From positions 71,310,372-71,374,371 of the forward strand of contig OY970824.1 in NCBI GenBank assembly GCA_963853835.1: a stretch of 64,000 nt of DNA, given 5' to 3'. This document shows positions 60,351 through 64,000 of the stretch, piece by piece (positions within the stretch are counted from its first letter, which is position 1; each line of letters starts with the position of its first letter). This DNA is from Calendula officinalis. Lineage: Eukaryota; Streptophyta; Magnoliopsida; Asterales; Asteraceae. The notes under the pieces were generated by a model. That model was not told the origin of the DNA. It ran no database searches and saw only the letters and a program-made list of their open reading frames with translations. A program made the translations under genes and the position numbers.

Positions 60351-60957
60351 AACTAATGAATTGTGCAGGGCTGCGCGAACGCAAGCCCCGACTACCACAA
60401 ATTATGATGTAGGCTCAACCACTTGGGTTGACCTTAGGGCAGCACCCCTCCTGTGTGCAATGGAGGTCACTGATCTAGGCCATGGGCCATCTTGACCACC
60501 CATTTACCCCATCCAGGTAAGTACCTAACTCTCTTCCCTCCTTCCCTTTTTATTCACATCCACCTTCCTCTCATTTTCTTCTTTCTAACGATGTGGGATG
60601 TGTACTCACTCTCATCCTTCTATCTACTCCCCTTCATTCTTTTCTCCTCGATCTTGTTTGTTATACACATATAATCTGATAGTGATAAAAGAGTCAAATT
60701 TGAGGCAATTTACATGATCAAATCATAAAGTCAATGTAAGTAGTATTCGATCTCATTTCAAGACAACCGTATTACATAATCATCTTAAAATCACATCTCA
60801 TAACAATTAGATTGCAGAAAACGATTGCAAATATCTTAGCAGTGCAAAGAAAGTGCATTCAAGAGTTGAGAGGGATACGTAATATGACATTGTGGAGTTT
60901 AATTGGGATCAGAATTTGTTTCGGTTGTAACCAAACTTCATGCTCAGTTGCAGTATC
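60351..60957 (+). repeat. dispersed repeat family, copy 3
   Basis: Starts AACTAATGAATTGTGCAGGG and aligns along its whole length with 33143-33720, in the same orientation. It lies 95 bp beyond the Gypsy 5' LTR. Confidence 0.7.
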
Positions 60958-61571
60958 ATCCATAGCCAAAAGTTTTGGGTTTTAGTTATCATCTCATCTT
61001 GTTCATCATTTCTAATACTAAAGCAAACTTCATGCTACATCTATTTGCATTATATATTTCGGCTTCTTCATATATATTGTAATAATATTTCCAATTGAGA
61101 AATATTAAATCTTGAATGAAGAAATTGAGAAATGCGTCTGGGTTTTGATTTATGGTGAACATAACATTCAGCAACAAAACGTGTTCTGCAAACTGAATTA
61201 TTATTTGGATCATGCAAGTAACATCATTAACAAAGATGCTATTGCTATTGTATTCCGTTCCGATTAGAAGAGTAGATAGTCCTTGTGTATGTCTTTCCAT
61301 ATATAACTTGCAGGCAAAAAAAAATAAAGTTATAAATCATACTAAATTACTAAAAATGAACATAAAATCAATATATATCCAAATGAAAGATTTCATTTTT
61401 GTTGAGAAGATACAACATACAAACAAAATACAACTGTTACTATGTGTTAAATTCTTAAATGTCCTATTCTAAAATGTGATATAAAATGTGTCTATGGATC
61501 TGAACATAAACGGGTCAACCCGTCTAACCCAGGCCGTATTCGAGTGGATAAACGGGCTAGCCAATGGCCCA
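60958..61571. other. 3' flank of the ELM1-like gene
   Basis: AT-rich. Two short ORFs on opposite strands near 61000-61470 lack recognisable features. Confidence 0.5.
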
Positions 61572-63764
61572 TTATGAGTGCAAATTCCAGCCACGGTCAG
61601 CAAGTGCTCGAATCACATGTTGAGCTGCATCTGTTGTGTCTTGTAATGGTGTATAAACCCATGTTTCAGTCATCTACACATTAAATAAAATCCTTAAAAA
61701 TAATATATTATATCATTTTATATATGAATTAAATGATTGCGACTTACATTTTCTTTTCCGGTGAAGGGTCGTACCATCCCTCTTTCTTGTAAACATTTAT
61801 GAAAGTATGCAAACTTCCATGTGCATCTCTCTGCTCCAATTACATAAACAGGCTTTCTGAAATTAAAATAAACGACCAAATCCCTTACATAAAAACAATT
61901 TTTAAAAAAATTAAAAATTGGATTAAAAGATAAACTACACCAAATAACAACCTCGAGATGCTTACCCAGTACTACAAGCCTCACTTAACATGCTTACTGA
62001 ATCAGCAGTGACGATAAAAGCATCAGCATAAGCTAAATGTCCCATGTGTGGATTTCGACCTACACAATATTTTCAATAAATAATTAATAGGAAAATGATA
62101 ATGATAATGACAGCCCTTAGGGCTGTGTCTAAGACGTCAAGATACGCATCAAAAACTTGTACAATAATCAATAACCGCCCCCTGCATTTTAGGAATCATC
62201 CCCCACTAGTAAAAGTACAAACGATTTATGCACGTAATCACATCTTATTGATAGCCCTAAGAACTGCCATTAACAAAACCCTAATTAATACGTAAATTAT
62301 GATTACAAAAACATTAATTTCTACAATAGTAATTCTAAATCTTTAAATAAAATGATTTAGGAGGTGGGTGGGCACCTTTGCCATCCCAGATATGAACCCT
62401 AGGATGATTATGAAATTCCTTTATTAATATCTCAGATACCTGTCGGTTAAAAGTTCAAATTTCAAAAATATATTTTCTTTTCATTTGATTATAATTTAAG
62501 TAATACTAGAAATAATATGTACCTGCTTAGGAGTTCGTCTAGAAAATGAAATTCTTACACTCCCACAAGTTGGAAGAACATTCATCAATGATTTTGTTAA
62601 CTGTCTTGCCATGTCAGCACCATATCTGCAGTGACCTATAGATACATAAAAACACAACCTGATTTGACTTGACACCTCTAATATTCTGTTAACTAAAAAA
62701 TAATTTATGTCATAGAAAAATATGTGAAACGAAACAAAAAAAAATTAAATAAAAACTAAAAATACACCCACGAATAGGTCCACCAATGTTGACCACAAGC
62801 AAGGATCTACACAACGATGCCAGCTCATCATGCCAGACTGTGGCTGCACATTGTAGTGCAACTGAATCAACTTGATGAAGGGCTCCCAAAGTTAAAACCT
62901 AGGATTGTATATAGAACCAACTGCATAAGTACATTTAAATTAAAAAAATATTATTAAATATTTATTTTCACTTGCATTAATAATTAAAATAAAAAGTATT
63001 TTACTCACCACATTTTTACCAGGAGGTTTACGAGGTGTGATCCAGCCACGAAGAAACCAAGGAATTTCCTTCTTTCCTTCAGGAGTCAGTGGATAATAAT
63101 CATGAAGAGGACTAATTACCAAATCAAATCTATTCAAATGTGATCGTGGATGTTGTATCTACAATCCAAATAATAATAATTATAATAATATTGGATTTTG
63201 ATTATGTTATGTTGGAATATTTAATTTGGAGTACTAAAAGTATATAAAGGTCGGCTATCAGACCTGTATAGTGAAAACATGGTCTGGAGCTAACCGTTTT
63301 ACTGAACTTGTAACAGATATTGTATCCCGACCAGATGCAACCACCAATAATGGACCTTCTCTAGGGAAAATGAAAACAAACAAATATTAATTTAATTTGA
63401 AATTATTTAACTATAGATAGCAAAGGATGTTAGAATTTTGATTTTAATAATGAAAAGAAAGCATACTTTTCAAAAGTCTCACTAGCATTGGTTGCGATTA
63501 GCTCTGCATCAGCTTCTAAGATATCTGATTGGTCTTAATTATAGGAATGGAAATTAGTTATCGTATAATAAATCTGTAACTCATTTTAATTTATATTTTA
63601 TAGACAGATAAAAATAATAATTTGACATATGAATAAACCGTGCTACCATAAAATATGGAGTGTGGATCAAGGAGTTGCATTTTTAGTCGATGTAATCGTT
63701 TGTGAGTAGAAACAGGCAGCCAATTAAGCCATTTATTGATCCCTTCTTTTGGCCTATGAACACG
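61572..63764 (-). CDS. ELM1-like mitochondrial fission protein, 5' exon(s) missing
   Basis: Partial CDS complement(join(61572..61673,61748..61856,61966..62059,62376..62439,62523..62635,62772..62898,63009..63158,63264..63360,63467..63533,63647..63764)), 346 codons plus stop. All phases fit. Plant ELM1 (DUF1022) recruits dynamin-related DRP3 to the outer mitochondrial membrane for fission. Family segments in order: RPKEGINKWLNWLPVS, LLVVASGRDTISV, QHPRSHLNRFDLVISPLHDY, TLGALHQVDS, LLVVNIGGPIRHCRYGADMA, GHLAYADAFIVTADSVSMLS, KPVYVIGAERCTWKF and MVRPFTG. No stop or frameshift is seen. The 5' end, with the N-terminal segment, must lie beyond 64000; 63765-64000 reads as intron. Whether it is the ELM1 orthologue or a paralogue cannot be decided here. 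Confidence 0.9.
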
Positions 63765-64000
63765 CTGTTCAAACAATTAAAACAAACAGCTATACGATTA
63801 AATAACATAGTTTGACTTTTATAGTCAAATAGATCATCTACTATAGTCCTTCAAGTTTATATTTGATATTAGAACATGATCAAATTCATCGACGACAATT
63901 GAAATTGTTAAAAAAAATAATTAATAATCTCGATAACGCAGAAGCGTATCCTAACATGAGAAACCGAAAATAGGATTTTGTTCGATTTCTTGAGGATTAA
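63765..64000 (-). other. intron of the ELM1-like gene running off the window
   Basis: Ends in a TTTGAACAG acceptor at 63765. No exon resembling the N-terminus of the protein is visible up to the window edge. Confidence 0.6.

Overview
This is a eudicot plant nuclear window, AT-rich and crowded with transposons. Spliced plant genes (a NGATHA-type B3 factor, a TBL/DUF231 O-acetyltransferase, an organellar RRM protein, an ELM1-like protein) and several plant LTR-retrotransposon lineages support this. The repeat style suggests Asteraceae, but that is an inference. No RNA genes, CRISPR arrays or bacterial operons were seen. Exon boundaries were read by eye from splice sites, reading phase and family resemblance.

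Layout. 1-3.7 kb: gene-free DNA with an (AT)n microsatellite, a tRNA-like SINE remnant and a Copia gag remnant. 3676-10198: a complete non-autonomous Sirevirus-like Copia element on the minus strand. It has 261-bp LTRs and a CAACC target duplication, keeps only the coiled-coil tail of gag, and carries six long covarying hairpins. 10.3-14 kb: GC-rich repeat, low-complexity DNA and a LINE tail. 14153-17672: NGATHA-like gene (+). 18355-18533: MITE with a 9-bp target duplication. 19732-28255: solo LTR (ATGTT duplication) split by a young 7.6-kb gypsy-type LARD (GTGAC duplication; LTRs about 99.7% identical). That LARD carries a second, unrelated family of covarying hairpins. 28578-32265: TBL gene (+) with two Stowaway MITEs in its last intron. 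34398-38360: Helitron with captured exon fragments, one from a plastid-type pyruvate kinase. 39567-40588: RRM gene (-).

41752-49400 (-): a DCP1 (mRNA decapping) pseudogene split inside an exon by a 5.9-kb Copia element (AATTA duplication). 49935-60256: a Tat-lineage Ty3/gypsy element (-) with gag-pol in one frame broken by three TAG codons and a 678-bp hAT-like MITE, plus a spliced antisense ORF (+) interrupted by one TGA. 61572 to the right edge (-): ELM1-like gene, ten exons visible, 5' exon(s) outside the window.

The genes are unrelated single-copy plant genes and form no pathway. The most unusual signal is that two unrelated non-autonomous LTR elements each carry a private hairpin family whose stems change sequence but keep pairing: 4914-6089, and 20766-20926 with its LTR copy 26715-26875 and internal copies.
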